Of a stretch of DNA of 64,000 nucleotides, positions 63,931 to 64,000 are shown piece after piece. This stretch comes from Leisingera sp. ANG1 (GTDB lineage: Bacteria; Pseudomonadota; Alphaproteobacteria; Rhodobacterales; Rhodobacteraceae). Numbering within the stretch: the stretch's first letter is position 1; each line of letters starts with the position of its first letter. The stretch lies in NCBI RefSeq assembly GCF_000203975.2, contig NZ_AFCF02000005.1, forward strand, positions 1 to 64,000, read 5' to 3'. The position numbers and the translations under genes were made by a program. Below the pieces are notes generated by a model. The model worked only from the letters and a program-made list of their open reading frames with translations, ran no database searches and was not told where the DNA came from.

Positions 63931-64000
63931 TCAGTTCGCGACCGGGCCCTCAGATGTGAACTTCGGGATCACGCTGTCCGAGGCCGCCTTACCCTCAATG
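63931..64000 (-). CDS. Possible 3' end of a minus-strand gene at the window edge
   Basis: The last 70 bases read on the minus strand give 22 codons ending IEGKAASDSVIPKFTSEGP then VAN and a TGA stop at 63931-63933. It looks like a normal protein C-terminus, but the fragment is too short to identify and the body of the gene lies outside the window. Confidence 0.35.
   Translation of the reverse strand, partial: IEGKAASDSVIPKFTSEGPVAN

Overview
The window is a 64 kb stretch of GC-rich alphaproteobacterial chromosome, most likely from the marine Roseobacter group (Rhodobacteraceae, Leisingera/Phaeobacter-like). This is inferred from a GcrA cell-cycle regulator, DUF2842 and DUF983 proteins, MeaB, a DctPQM-type TRAP transporter, FNR-type boxes of the TTGA-N6-TCAA form and short dispersed hairpin repeats. 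I see no rRNA, tRNA, CRISPR array, transposase or integrase.

Region by region. 0-12 kb: the 3' end of a large acidic protein gene, purA with DUF2842, a translationally coupled cobalt-type nitrile hydratase operon (alpha, beta, accessory), secG-pyrG, DUF983, a MocR/GntR-aminotransferase regulator, DUF1992 and class I fructose-bisphosphate aldolase. 12-25 kb: a crotonase, an SMP-30/strictosidine-synthase-like lactonase, two PLP aminotransferases, an MsbA-like ABC exporter, a TIGR04283-type glycosyltransferase, ygfZ with a fructosamine kinase, efp and cobQ. 25-36 kb: a PopZ-like acidic protein, tolC, a PIMT-like methyltransferase, two TraR/DksA-like zinc-finger genes with FNR-type boxes at identical spacing, an entericidin-like lipoprotein and lepA. 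lepA is bracketed by two AT-richer accessory genes whose borders coincide with three copies of a structured GC-rich repeat. 36-55 kb: LysR regulator, LMW phosphatase, sirtuin, a copper chaperone pair, rpmB, meaB, hrpB, a Nudix hydrolase, a PiT phosphate transporter, an SDR with a substituted catalytic Tyr, an isochorismatase-like hydrolase, argF-argD, EamA and MFS transporters, an ABC-2 permease and gcrA. 55-63.5 kb: an accessory-looking catabolic island containing a universal stress protein, a TRAP transporter (dctP/Q/M), alanine dehydrogenase, (methyl)malonate-semialdehyde dehydrogenase and an omega-amino acid:pyruvate aminotransferase, with a divergent XRE-cupin regulator. The right edge is mostly gene-free and may end in the 3' end of a minus-strand gene.

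How they work together. The catabolic island reads as one pathway. The TRAP system imports an amino compound, the aminotransferase moves its amino group to pyruvate giving alanine and a semialdehyde, MmsA oxidises the semialdehyde to an acyl-CoA, and alanine dehydrogenase regenerates pyruvate and releases ammonium. Beta-alanine or 3-aminoisobutyrate are the simplest substrates. The most interesting unexplained signals are (i) the repeat family around lepA, in which base changes between copies preserve RNA pairing, together with the single-gene cargo it flanks; (ii) a second dispersed repeat family showing a compensatory base change; (iii) the matched FNR-type boxes of the two DksA-like paralogues; and (iv) the PopZ-like N-terminal motif in a protein with a different C-terminus.
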